Assembly: GCA_026000755.1 (NCBI GenBank)
Contig: BNZC01000046.1
Coordinates: 1 to 5,199 of the forward strand
DNA: 5,199 nt
Origin: Clostridia bacterium
GTDB lineage: Bacteria > Bacillota > Clostridia > Lachnospirales > Lachnospiraceae
Direction: 5' to 3'
Part shown: positions 1 through 5,199 of the stretch, piece by piece
How the letters are laid out: the number at the start of each line of letters is the position of its first letter
How positions within the stretch are numbered: position 1 is the first letter of the stretch
Notes under the pieces: generated by a model
What the model saw: the letters and a program-made list of their open reading frames with translations, nothing else
What the model was told of the DNA's origin: nothing
The model's database searches: none
Translations under genes and position numbers: made by a program

Positions 1-217
1 ATATAGAAATAGCCGCTCCCAGGACTTAGAATCCTTTTATCATGATGGCGGGCAGTTTTACTGCTATGATGTCAAACGTTTTTGGGCGTTTGAGGGCGTG
101 ATTACAGAGGGGATTGCGCCAATTGAGGTGCCGGAATCCGAAATACAGGATATTGACACAGTAGAGGACTGGAAAGTGGCGGAGATGAAGTATCGTTTGT
201 TGCGAGAGTTGACATAG
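1..217 (+). CDS. pseF: Pseudaminic acid cytidylyltransferase, C-terminal fragment (5' end outside window)
   Basis: Only the last 71 codons are visible, read in the frame beginning at base 2 and ending at TAG 215-217. The fragment matches the tail of PseF, the cytosolic enzyme that activates pseudaminic acid with CTP to give CMP-Pse and pyrophosphate. Visible signatures are SQDL, then YHDGGQFY (PseF proteins usually have YHDAGQFYW), then PIEVPESEIQDIDTVEDW, the family's usual closing segment, in which QDID and the DW pair are conserved; the end is a short charged helix. The catalytic N-terminal nucleotide-binding part is upstream. The following pseG starts 51 bases downstream with no terminator between, so the two are probably co-transcribed. 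A related NeuA or LegF cytidylyltransferase is the alternative, but the HDxGQFY motif and the neighbouring pseG and pseI favour PseF. Confidence 0.88.
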   Translation, partial: YRNSRSQDLESFYHDGGQFYCYDVKRFWAFEGVITEGIAPIEVPESEIQDIDTVEDWKVAEMKYRLLRELT

Positions 218-268
218 GGTAGAGGGTTTGAAAAAGGATAGTCGAAAGTTTGTTGAGGAAATTAAATC

Positions 269-1375
269 ATGATTGGATTTCGAGTGGATGCAAACAAAAA
301 CATAGCCACAGGTCATTTGATGCGCTGTATGTCCATTGCTCTTGCTGTTAAAAGACTAGAGGGAGAGTGCCTATTCCTGTTGGCGGAAGATATCTTTACA
401 GAACCCTTGCAGGAGGCAGGATTGCCTTACCATATCTTGGGCAGCAGATGGAATCATTTAGAAGAGGAATTACCGAACCTGATTTCTCTTGTCAAAGAGA
501 TATCACTTGACTGGTTGGTGGTGGATTCCTATCAGGTGACAGAACCGTATCTGGGCAGATTGAATCAGGAAGTACCTGTGCTGTATATTGATGATGAAAA
601 AACACGACTGCATCCTGTGTCTGCGTTATTGCGCTATAGTGATTGGGAACAGAGCGTAGATACAAGGATTTTATCGGGAATGGCTTATGTTCCCTTGCGG
701 GAGGAATTTTACCCCAAGGAAGATTTGGGTGTAAAGGGGCGTGCAGAAGGAAAATGTGCAGTTTTACATAATCAGGAGAATCTTTCAGAAGGTGTTTTGG
801 GGAGACAGGCAGGGTCAGAAACAGTTTCTGTTTTAGTCACTACAGGCGGAACCGATCCATTTCACATCGAACGCCGTCTAATGGAAACCTGGCTTTTACA
901 GAAAACGAATTACGAGAGTAAAATGGGTATAGACCTTAGCTTTCATTTCATTGTAGGAGCAATGGCGGAGGAACAGGAACGTTTGAAGGATTTGGAAGAT
1001 CGGTATCCTTTTTTTCATTTGCATCGCAATGTGAAACACATGGGTGACCTTATGCGCCAAGCAGATTTTGCTGTTTCCGCAGGAGGCAGCACCTTGTTTG
1101 AGTTATGCGCTTGTGGGGTGCCTACGGTGTGCTTTTCCTTTGCAGATAATCAGGCAGGTTTTGTGAAAGAGTTGGAAGAACATGGGATTATGCAGTGTGT
1201 GGGCGATGCAAGGGAGCGGAAAGACATTTGCGAGGAAATTTTGAAACGATTGTTTTATTATATCGAAAATAAAGAATCGGCGAAAAACTATAGTAAACGC
1301 ATGAAAGAACTGGTGGACGGAAAAGGAGCAGAGCGGATAGCAGAAGTACTGCTTATGGGAAAGGAATATCAATGA
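269..1375 (+). CDS. pseG: UDP-2,4-diacetamido-2,4,6-trideoxy-beta-L-altropyranose hydrolase
   Basis: PseG cleaves UDP from the nucleotide-linked 2,4-diacetamido-2,4,6-trideoxy-L-altrose, releasing the free sugar that PseI uses; it is a soluble, inverting, GT-B-like enzyme. The 368-residue product opens with the family signature: R5, D7, then G15-H16-x-x-R19-C20, where H16 corresponds to the catalytic histidine. Further family marks are VVDS at 84-87, YIDD at 106-109, LSGMAYVPLREEF at 135-147, GGTDP at 193-197 in the second Rossmann domain, AGGST at 271-275 followed by E278, DNQ at 293-295, and DGKGAERI at 350-357. It is longer than the Campylobacter enzyme (about 274 residues); some extra length lies in a low-conservation linker at about 150-185 between the two domains. 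The start follows GAGGAA (255-260) by 8 nt. Its TGA overlaps the next start (ATGA), indicating translational coupling. Confidence 0.9.
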   Translation: MIGFRVDANKNIATGHLMRCMSIALAVKRLEGECLFLLAEDIFTEPLQEAGLPYHILGSRWNHLEEELPNLISLVKEISLDWLVVDSYQVTEPYLGRLNQEVPVLYIDDEKTRLHPVSALLRYSDWEQSVDTRILSGMAYVPLREEFYPKEDLGVKGRAEGKCAVLHNQENLSEGVLGRQAGSETVSVLVTTGGTDPFHIERRLMETWLLQKTNYESKMGIDLSFHFIVGAMAEEQERLKDLEDRYPFFHLHRNVKHMGDLMRQADFAVSAGGSTLFELCACGVPTVCFSFADNQAGFVKELEEHGIMQCVGDARERKDICEEILKRLFYYIENKESAKNYSKRMKELVDGKGAERIAEVLLMGKEYQ

Positions 1376-3006
1376 ATCACGAAGAAATCTTAACGTATAT
1401 TGCGAAAGGCTATTGGGAACAGGTCTTTTCCACAGTATCAGACGGACTAAAGCAAAATCACAAAGACCATATTCTCTACACCATGTTGGGGAAATATTAC
1501 GAACGCATAAACGTCAATCAAGCCTACTTGTGCTACGAAAATGCAGAGTTTTACTGTGACGAAAATCGTGACGAAAATTATGCGACCGACCTTGGCCTCA
1601 TACAGGGATTAAAGTCTGCCATTCAGACGCAGGACGGCTTTGACCTGCAAAAGGTATCCATTGTCATCGTCTCCTATGACATGGGGGAGGGGGATTACCT
1701 CAAGGAATGTATTAAGAGTATAAAAGAAACAACCCCCCCCCAATCATACGAATTGCTTATCGTGGACAATGCCTCGACGGACGGTATTGCAGAATGGCTA
1801 AAGGAACAGTCGGACATCAAGCTGATTTGCAATGGGGAGAACAAGGGTTTTCCCTATGCTTGCAATCAAGGAATTAAGAGTGCAGCGGGTGAAAATGACA
1901 TTTTGCTGTTGCACCATGATACCGTTGTGTTGCCGAACACCATATTTTACCTGCGGATGGGCTTGTATGAAAGGGAGAATGTTGGAGCAACGGGCAGTGT
2001 AACAAATGGTGGGCAGCTTACACAGGGAATTGGAGAACAGTATCAAAGCACAGAGGAATCTCTTAGATTTGCCAAAACGAATAATGTTCCCATGAAGCAG
2101 CCTTATGAGAAAAAAGTCTTTCTAAACGATTTTGCACTTTTGTTAAAACGAACAGCCCTGGATGCAATTGGCTTGTTTGATATTCGCTTTACGCCGGGAA
2201 CCTGTGAAGATTGGGATATAGCACTTCGGCTGCATATGGCAGGGTATCAGCTCTTGCTTTGCCACAATAGCTTTCTGATACATTTTTGTAAGGAGGATGG
2301 TCTGAATTTTGTGGTTGGGAATGAGGCACTCGATAAAAACATTCAAAAGCTAAAAGACAAATGGGGCTTTGCCTTAAACTATTACGCCAGTCCCAGAAAT
2401 GATTTAATCGCTATGATGCAACATAAAAAAGAGGAAGCGATTTCCCTATTGGAAATTGGTTGTGGTGCAGGGGGAACCTTGGCAAAACTGGAGCATTTGT
2501 TTCCGAATGCAAGCGTTTGTGGCATTGAACTGACCGAGTCACTTGCAAAAATAGGTGCAAATCAGCTGAATATCATACAGGGTAATATCGAAACCATGAC
2601 TTTGCCCTATGAGCAGAATAGTTTTGATTATATCTTGTTCGGTGATGTGTTGGAACATTTGTATCAACCGGAGGATACCATAAAACGCCTGTTGCCTTAT
2701 CTAAAGGATACCGGCGTGTATTTGTGTTCCATACCAAACATCATGCACTTCTCCGTCCTAAATCCTCTTTTGGCGGGCGAATTTGAATATCAGGATGAGG
2801 GTATATTAGACCGGACACACTTGCGTTTTTTTACGCAAAATAGCATAAGGAATATGTTTGAACGTTGCCAAATGGATATCACAAGGTTTTGTGGGAGGAT
2901 AGGAACAGGTGTATTTGATCTTGGCTTAGAGCAACTTCCTGCAGAAAAGCAGTGGGAAGTCTATCAATATCTTGTTTGTGTGGGGAAGAGGTCTCACAAG
3001 CGTTAG
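1372..3006 (+). CDS. TPR-like / family 2 glycosyltransferase / SAM-dependent methyltransferase fusion
   Basis: A 544-residue cytosolic protein with three parts. Residues 1-90 are helical and TPR-like (YTMLGKYYE, then NQAYLCYENAEF). Residues 95-305 form a GT2 (GT-A) domain: SIVIVSYD at 96-103, LLIVDNASTDG at 128-138, the metal/nucleotide motif in the variant form HHD at 181-183 (usually NDD or NND), catalytic-type E279-D280 in CEDWDIALRLHMAGY, and H304. Residues 357-535 form a class I methyltransferase (Methyltransf_23-like): EIGCGAGG at 361-368, acidic E386 ending beta-2, FDYILFGDVLEHL at 418-430, PN at 455-456 and LDRTHLRFFT at 479-488. No membrane segment or signal peptide is seen. The start is set by GGAAAGGA 7 nt upstream and the 4-base overlap with pseG. 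Such fusions are common in clostridial flagellin glycosylation loci, so a role in adding and methylating a glycan sugar is inferred; substrate and acceptor are unknown. A C9 tract interrupts the GT2 coding region. Confidence 0.85.
   Translation: MNHEEILTYIAKGYWEQVFSTVSDGLKQNHKDHILYTMLGKYYERINVNQAYLCYENAEFYCDENRDENYATDLGLIQGLKSAIQTQDGFDLQKVSIVIVSYDMGEGDYLKECIKSIKETTPPQSYELLIVDNASTDGIAEWLKEQSDIKLICNGENKGFPYACNQGIKSAAGENDILLLHHDTVVLPNTIFYLRMGLYERENVGATGSVTNGGQLTQGIGEQYQSTEESLRFAKTNNVPMKQPYEKKVFLNDFALLLKRTALDAIGLFDIRFTPGTCEDWDIALRLHMAGYQLLLCHNSFLIHFCKEDGLNFVVGNEALDKNIQKLKDKWGFALNYYASPRNDLIAMMQHKKEEAISLLEIGCGAGGTLAKLEHLFPNASVCGIELTESLAKIGANQLNIIQGNIETMTLPYEQNSFDYILFGDVLEHLYQPEDTIKRLLPYLKDTGVYLCSIPNIMHFSVLNPLLAGEFEYQDEGILDRTHLRFFTQNSIRNMFERCQMDITRFCGRIGTGVFDLGLEQLPAEKQWEVYQYLVCVGKRSHKR
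1733..1741 (+). repeat. Homopolymeric C9 tract inside the GT2 domain (candidate phase-variation tract)
   Basis: Nine consecutive C encode the end of T121, P122, P123 and the first base of Q124 in the fusion protein, just before the VDN nucleotide-binding motif. In the given sequence the frame is ON. Reading the shifted frames by hand, gain of one C leads to TAA at 1875-1877 (about 168 residues), and loss of one C leads to TAA at 1799-1801 (about 142 residues). Either change would remove the HHD and ED motifs and the whole methyltransferase. Tracts of this type and length vary by slipped-strand mispairing in Campylobacter and Helicobacter surface-glycan genes; switching here is inferred, not shown. 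Confidence 0.9.
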
Positions 3007-3065
3007 GAAAGGAATGTATGAATTTTTGTGCCGGAGAGAAATTCAGGCGATAAGCCATATTATAC

Positions 3066-3072
3066 GAGGTGG
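3066..3072 (+). promoter_or_regulatory. Ribosome binding site that decides the pseI start
   Basis: GAGGTGG lies 7 nt before ATG 3080 and only 1 nt before ATG 3074. Both ATGs are in frame with pseI (M-E-M-K). The spacing favours initiation at 3080. Earlier in-frame ATGs at 2972 and 3014 are disfavoured: the first lies within the preceding gene, the second directly abuts its only purine-rich stretch, and the added residues do not resemble the PseI N-terminus. Confidence 0.7.
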
Positions 3073-3079
3073 AATGGAA

Positions 3080-4138
3080 ATGAAACAATTTAAATTAAAA
3101 AGCAGGGTTATTTCACAGGATTCGCCCGCTTATATTATTGCCGAAATGTCGGCAAATCATGCAGGTTCTTTGGAGAATGCGCTTGAACTTGTTCGTGTCG
3201 CAAAGCGCTGCGGTGCGGATTGTATTAAGACACAGACCTATACCGCAGATACGATAACGCTCAATTGCCATGATGAGCAATTCAAGGTGGGCGGGGGAAG
3301 TTTGTGGAAAGGCTATTACCTCCACGATTTGTATAAAGAAGCTTATACGCCTTGGGAATGGCACAAACCCATTCAAGAAGAAGCCAAAAGGTTGGGCTTG
3401 GATTTTTTTTCAACGCCCTTTGACTTTACATCGGTTGATTTTTTAGAGGAATTAGGCGTTGATTTTTACAAAATAGCATCTTATGAATTGGTGGACACAG
3501 CGCTTGTAAAATATATTGCGAGGACGGGTAAACCGATTATTATGTCTACAGGCATGGCTACCTTTGAAGAAATAACAGAAGCGGTAGAAACCATTCGTGA
3601 AACAGGCAATCATCAGTTGGCACTACTTAAGTGCAGCAGTATGTATCCTGCCGTTGCGGATCATATGAATTTGATTACTATCCCGGATTTGTCGGAGAGG
3701 TTTGATGTGATAAGCGGTCTGTCGGATCATTCCTTTGGCTCGTTTTCTTCAATTGTGGGTGTTGCATTGGGTGCAAAAATCATTGAAAAACATCTTTGTC
3801 TGGGCAGAAATATATTTCCTAATCCGGACAGCGGATTTTCCATGGAACCGGAGGAGTTTGAGAAAATGGTTCAAGAGGTACGGAATACAGAAAAAGCAAT
3901 CGGCAAGGTGCCATATACCTATGTGAAGCAGGAAACCGACAGCCGTGCCTCTCGCCGCTCGCTTTATGTAAGTGCGGATGTCAAGAAGGGGGAAGTGTTT
4001 ACTCCGAATAACGTCCGTTCCGTTCGCCCGGCAGACGGTTTGCACACACGTTATTATGGTGAAATCTTGGGGAAATGTGCCGCACAAGACGTGGCATTCG
4101 GAACGCCTTTGCGATGGGAGCTTGTTGACAAAGATTAA
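3080..4138 (+). CDS. pseI: Pseudaminic acid synthase
   Basis: PseI condenses 2,4-diacetamido-2,4,6-trideoxy-L-altrose with phosphoenolpyruvate to form pseudaminic acid. From ATG 3080 the protein has 352 residues, close to the roughly 340-343 of Helicobacter and Campylobacter PseI. The NeuB-type TIM barrel spans about 15-275: AEMSANHAG at 21-29 (E22 is the likely catalytic acid), IKTQT at 49-53, TPWEW at 90-94, STPFD at 111-115, YKIAS at 130-134, STGM at 156-159, LKCSSMYP at 183-190, and the Mn-binding histidines H217 (SDH) and H238 (EKH). DSGFSMEP at 250-257 has the DSxFS form typical of PseI rather than the DHxxS form of sialic acid synthases. A C-terminal SAF (antifreeze-like) domain covers about 290-349, with SVRP at 314-317 carrying the sugar-contacting arginine type. 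All key residues are present, so it should be active. It follows the fusion gene by 73 nt and is probably in the same operon. Confidence 0.92.
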   Translation: MKQFKLKSRVISQDSPAYIIAEMSANHAGSLENALELVRVAKRCGADCIKTQTYTADTITLNCHDEQFKVGGGSLWKGYYLHDLYKEAYTPWEWHKPIQEEAKRLGLDFFSTPFDFTSVDFLEELGVDFYKIASYELVDTALVKYIARTGKPIIMSTGMATFEEITEAVETIRETGNHQLALLKCSSMYPAVADHMNLITIPDLSERFDVISGLSDHSFGSFSSIVGVALGAKIIEKHLCLGRNIFPNPDSGFSMEPEEFEKMVQEVRNTEKAIGKVPYTYVKQETDSRASRRSLYVSADVKKGEVFTPNNVRSVRPADGLHTRYYGEILGKCAAQDVAFGTPLRWELVDKD

Positions 4139-4166
4139 GGAATAAAGGAGTCGGAAAGGAAATCAG

Positions 4167-4940
4167 ATGAACGCATTTGATGAACAGTATATCTTTCGAT
4201 TGGCAACCGTCGATGATACCTTAGACATTATGAATTTTATAAAAGCGGAGTGGGAAGATGAAAGCATTCTGGCGACAAACAGAGAGTGTTTTTGTCTTCA
4301 ATATCAAAACGGCGACGTAATCAATGTTCTTTTGGCGATTCATAAACAAAGCGGTAAAATTGAAGCCATGCCGCAAAAACCGAATGTCGCCTGCGCTTCT
4401 TGCACCGAACTTATCAAGATAAACGGTATTGATGAATTGGATGGTCGCTTTGATTTTGAATATGATAAAAACCGTATCCCATATAAAGACAAGTGGTATA
4501 TAAAAAGGCGGTATTTTGAGCACCCGGTGTATGACTACATGGTATGGGCGTTGCGAGATAAAACAGAGGCTTATGGAGGCTTGTTATTTTGCCGTGAAGT
4601 CACTCAAAATGGTGCAAAGGCGTTAAAAATCATTGATTATCTCGGAGATATTCAATTGATTGCCGGTTTGGAGAGTGCATTTGGCAAAATTTTAGAAACC
4701 GAAAATTACGAATATATTGATCTGTATTGTGCCGGAGTGGAGGATGAACTCTTGTATGCGGCGGGTTTTTCTTTACGCACAGAAACCGATCCGAATATCA
4801 TACCGAATTATTTCGAGCCGTTCGTACAGAAAAATATAGAAATACGGTATCATACCGACAATGACAAAGCCTTGTTTTTTAGGGGTGATGCCGACAGAGA
4901 CAGACCTTATATTTGGAAAACGAAAAGAATCGGTAGTTAA
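4167..4940 (+). CDS. GNAT-related protein, probably internally shortened
   Basis: The 257-residue product begins like a GNAT acyltransferase: FRLATVDDTLDIMNFI at 10-25, ILATNRE at 34-40, then the beta strands VINVLLAIH at 51-59. At about residue 67 the fold breaks off into MPQKPNVACASC (68-79), and no acetyl-CoA pyrophosphate-binding motif (Q/R-x-x-G-x-G/A) follows. From about 80 on there is a well-formed second module: ELIKI, PYKDKWYIKRRYFEHP at 105-120, GLLFCREV, KIIDYLGD at 154-161, YEYIDLYCAG at 181-190, AGF, and NIIPNYFEPFV at 210-220. My reading is a tandem-GNAT-like protein missing the end of its first domain by an in-frame deletion near base 4367; this rests on recalled family architecture, not an alignment. 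It could acylate a Pse-pathway sugar, but without the cofactor motif I do not call it PseH. It starts 28 nt after pseI, with AAAGGA (4155-4160) 6 nt upstream of the ATG. Confidence 0.7.
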   Translation: MNAFDEQYIFRLATVDDTLDIMNFIKAEWEDESILATNRECFCLQYQNGDVINVLLAIHKQSGKIEAMPQKPNVACASCTELIKINGIDELDGRFDFEYDKNRIPYKDKWYIKRRYFEHPVYDYMVWALRDKTEAYGGLLFCREVTQNGAKALKIIDYLGDIQLIAGLESAFGKILETENYEYIDLYCAGVEDELLYAAGFSLRTETDPNIIPNYFEPFVQKNIEIRYHTDNDKALFFRGDADRDRPYIWKTKRIGS

Positions 4941-4973
4941 ATAGGAACGTATCGTTTTTAAGTGATAAACGGC

Positions 4974-4997
4974 TCTAAAAAGGTGTACCTTTTTAGA
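4974..4997. terminator. 10-bp perfect inverted repeat, possible weak or bidirectional terminator
   Basis: TCTAAAAAGG (4974-4983) pairs perfectly with CCTTTTTAGA (4988-4997) around the 4-base loop TGTA. It begins 33 nt after the stop of the GNAT-like gene. The T run lies inside the 3' arm, and the following bases (AATGTTTC) are not a clean U tract, while the stem has only three G/C pairs. It may therefore stabilise the mRNA 3' end or act as a weak A-tract/U-tract terminator rather than a full intrinsic terminator. Confidence 0.4.
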
Positions 4998-5052
4998 AAT
5001 GTTTCTGCGTAACCCAAATTCTTTCGAATTAAGTCAATTTTTCTAAAAATAG

Positions 5053-5082
5053 TTGTAATTCTGCGGAAATATGTGTTATAAC
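5053..5082 (+). promoter_or_regulatory. Sigma-A-like promoter with extended -10
   Basis: TTGTAA (5053-5058) matches the -35 consensus at four of six positions. After an 18-nt spacer comes TATAAC (5077-5082), five of six to the -10 consensus, preceded by TGT, which gives an extended -10 (TGn). Transcription would start near 5089 and read straight into the hairpins at 5099-5134. AT-rich DNA readily produces such matches by chance, so this is tentative. Confidence 0.35.
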
Positions 5083-5105
5083 CCGAGTTTGCCACTTGTA
5101 AGGAC

Positions 5106-5134
5106 AAAATGGAGTCCTTAGGGACTCCATTTTT
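5106..5134 (+). terminator. Intrinsic (Rho-independent) terminator
   Basis: AAAATGGAGTCC (5106-5117) and GGACTCCATTTT (5122-5133) form a perfect 12-bp stem around the tetraloop TTAG, and the run of five T at 5130-5134 supplies the U tract. It is the strongest hairpin seen in the non-coding DNA and lies about 165 nt past the last gene, so it probably ends the Pse operon transcript. The symmetrical A tract on the other side would let it work weakly on the minus strand too. Confidence 0.78.
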
Positions 5135-5199
5135 ATCAATAAATATGCGGTTTTCCTTGTATTTACAGACTTTGAAAATTCTTGAGAAAATGTGCCTAC

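Larger units (their letters stand above)
4941..5199. other. AT-rich non-coding 3' flank of the operon
   Basis: These 259 bases are visibly more AT-rich than the genes. They hold, in order, a 10-bp inverted repeat, a sigma-A-like promoter and a strong intrinsic terminator. No open frame with convincing protein features was found: a minus-strand frame open from the window edge to a stop at 5029-5031 and a short plus-strand frame from 5109 both run through the terminator hairpin. No tRNA, IS end or CRISPR repeat was recognised. Confidence 0.6.

Noticed and set aside
1103..1372. Minus-strand open frames opposite pseG and the other genes, including 26-316, 1798-2046 and 3749-4087.
   Set aside because: They lie antisense to genes with clear family motifs, lack ribosome sites and give low-complexity or Cys/Phe/His-rich products, so they are shadows.
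2821..2838. Hairpin TTGCGT/ACGCAA with a T-rich loop, inside the methyltransferase domain.
   Set aside because: Lies in conserved codons (HLRFFTQN) and has no U tract after the stem; most likely chance.
3018..3053. Short frame of 11 codons (M-N-F-C-A-G-E-K-F-R-R) with AAAGGA 4 nt upstream, in the fusion-pseI gap.
   Set aside because: Too short to judge, no codon pattern or following attenuator hairpin to mark it as a leader peptide.
2972..3079. Longer pseI reading frame starting at 2972 or 3014, overlapping the fusion gene.
   Set aside because: The extra residues do not resemble the PseI N-terminus, and the GAGGTGG site at 3066-3072 is well placed for ATG 3080.
3403..3410. T8 run in pseI; also T7 runs near 1009-1015 and 2826-2832.
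   Set aside because: A/T runs of 7-8 are expected in AT-leaning genes and encode Phe in conserved positions; much weaker phase-variation candidates than C9.
5109..5199. Plus-strand frame from ATG 5109 with AAGGA at 5100-5104, open to the window end (30 codons).
   Set aside because: Its first codons are the terminator stem itself and the product shows no recognisable protein pattern.

Overview
The window is a piece of a pseudaminic acid (Pse) biosynthesis and surface-glycosylation operon, with all genes on the + strand. It reads: 3' end of pseF (CMP-Pse cytidylyltransferase), then pseG, then a three-part TPR-like/GT2/SAM-methyltransferase fusion, then pseI, then a GNAT-related gene that appears internally shortened. 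The last ~260 bases are non-coding and carry hairpins and a terminator.

The likely source is a Gram-positive Bacillota, probably a clostridial (Lachnospiraceae-like) bacterium. Every gene has a strong purine-rich Shine-Dalgarno site, the genes are tightly packed with moderate GC, the flank is AT-rich, and the only promoter-like sequence resembles a sigma-A site. This assignment is an inference from style and gene content; no taxonomic marker is present. Pse clusters with GT2/methyltransferase fusions are typical of flagellin glycosylation islands, but no flagellar gene lies in the window, so flagellin as acceptor is unproven.

Layout: 1-217 is the end of pseF. 269-1375 is pseG, whose stop overlaps the start of the fusion gene (1372-3006) as ATGA. 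After a 73-nt gap comes pseI, with a best start at 3080 (to 4138), and then the GNAT-like gene (4167-4940). From 4941 to 5199 there is a 10-bp inverted repeat, a sigma-A-like promoter and a strong intrinsic terminator that overlaps an alternative hairpin.

Working together: PseG removes UDP from the UDP-linked 2,4-diacetamido sugar, PseI condenses the free sugar with phosphoenolpyruvate to make Pse, and PseF activates it as CMP-Pse. The earlier enzymes (PseB, PseC, PseH) are presumably outside the window. The fusion protein probably transfers and/or methylates a sugar on the final glycan. Its most striking feature is an uninterrupted run of nine C within the GT2 coding sequence. A one-base change in tract length in either direction would truncate the protein early, making it a candidate phase-variable switch for surface glycan structure.
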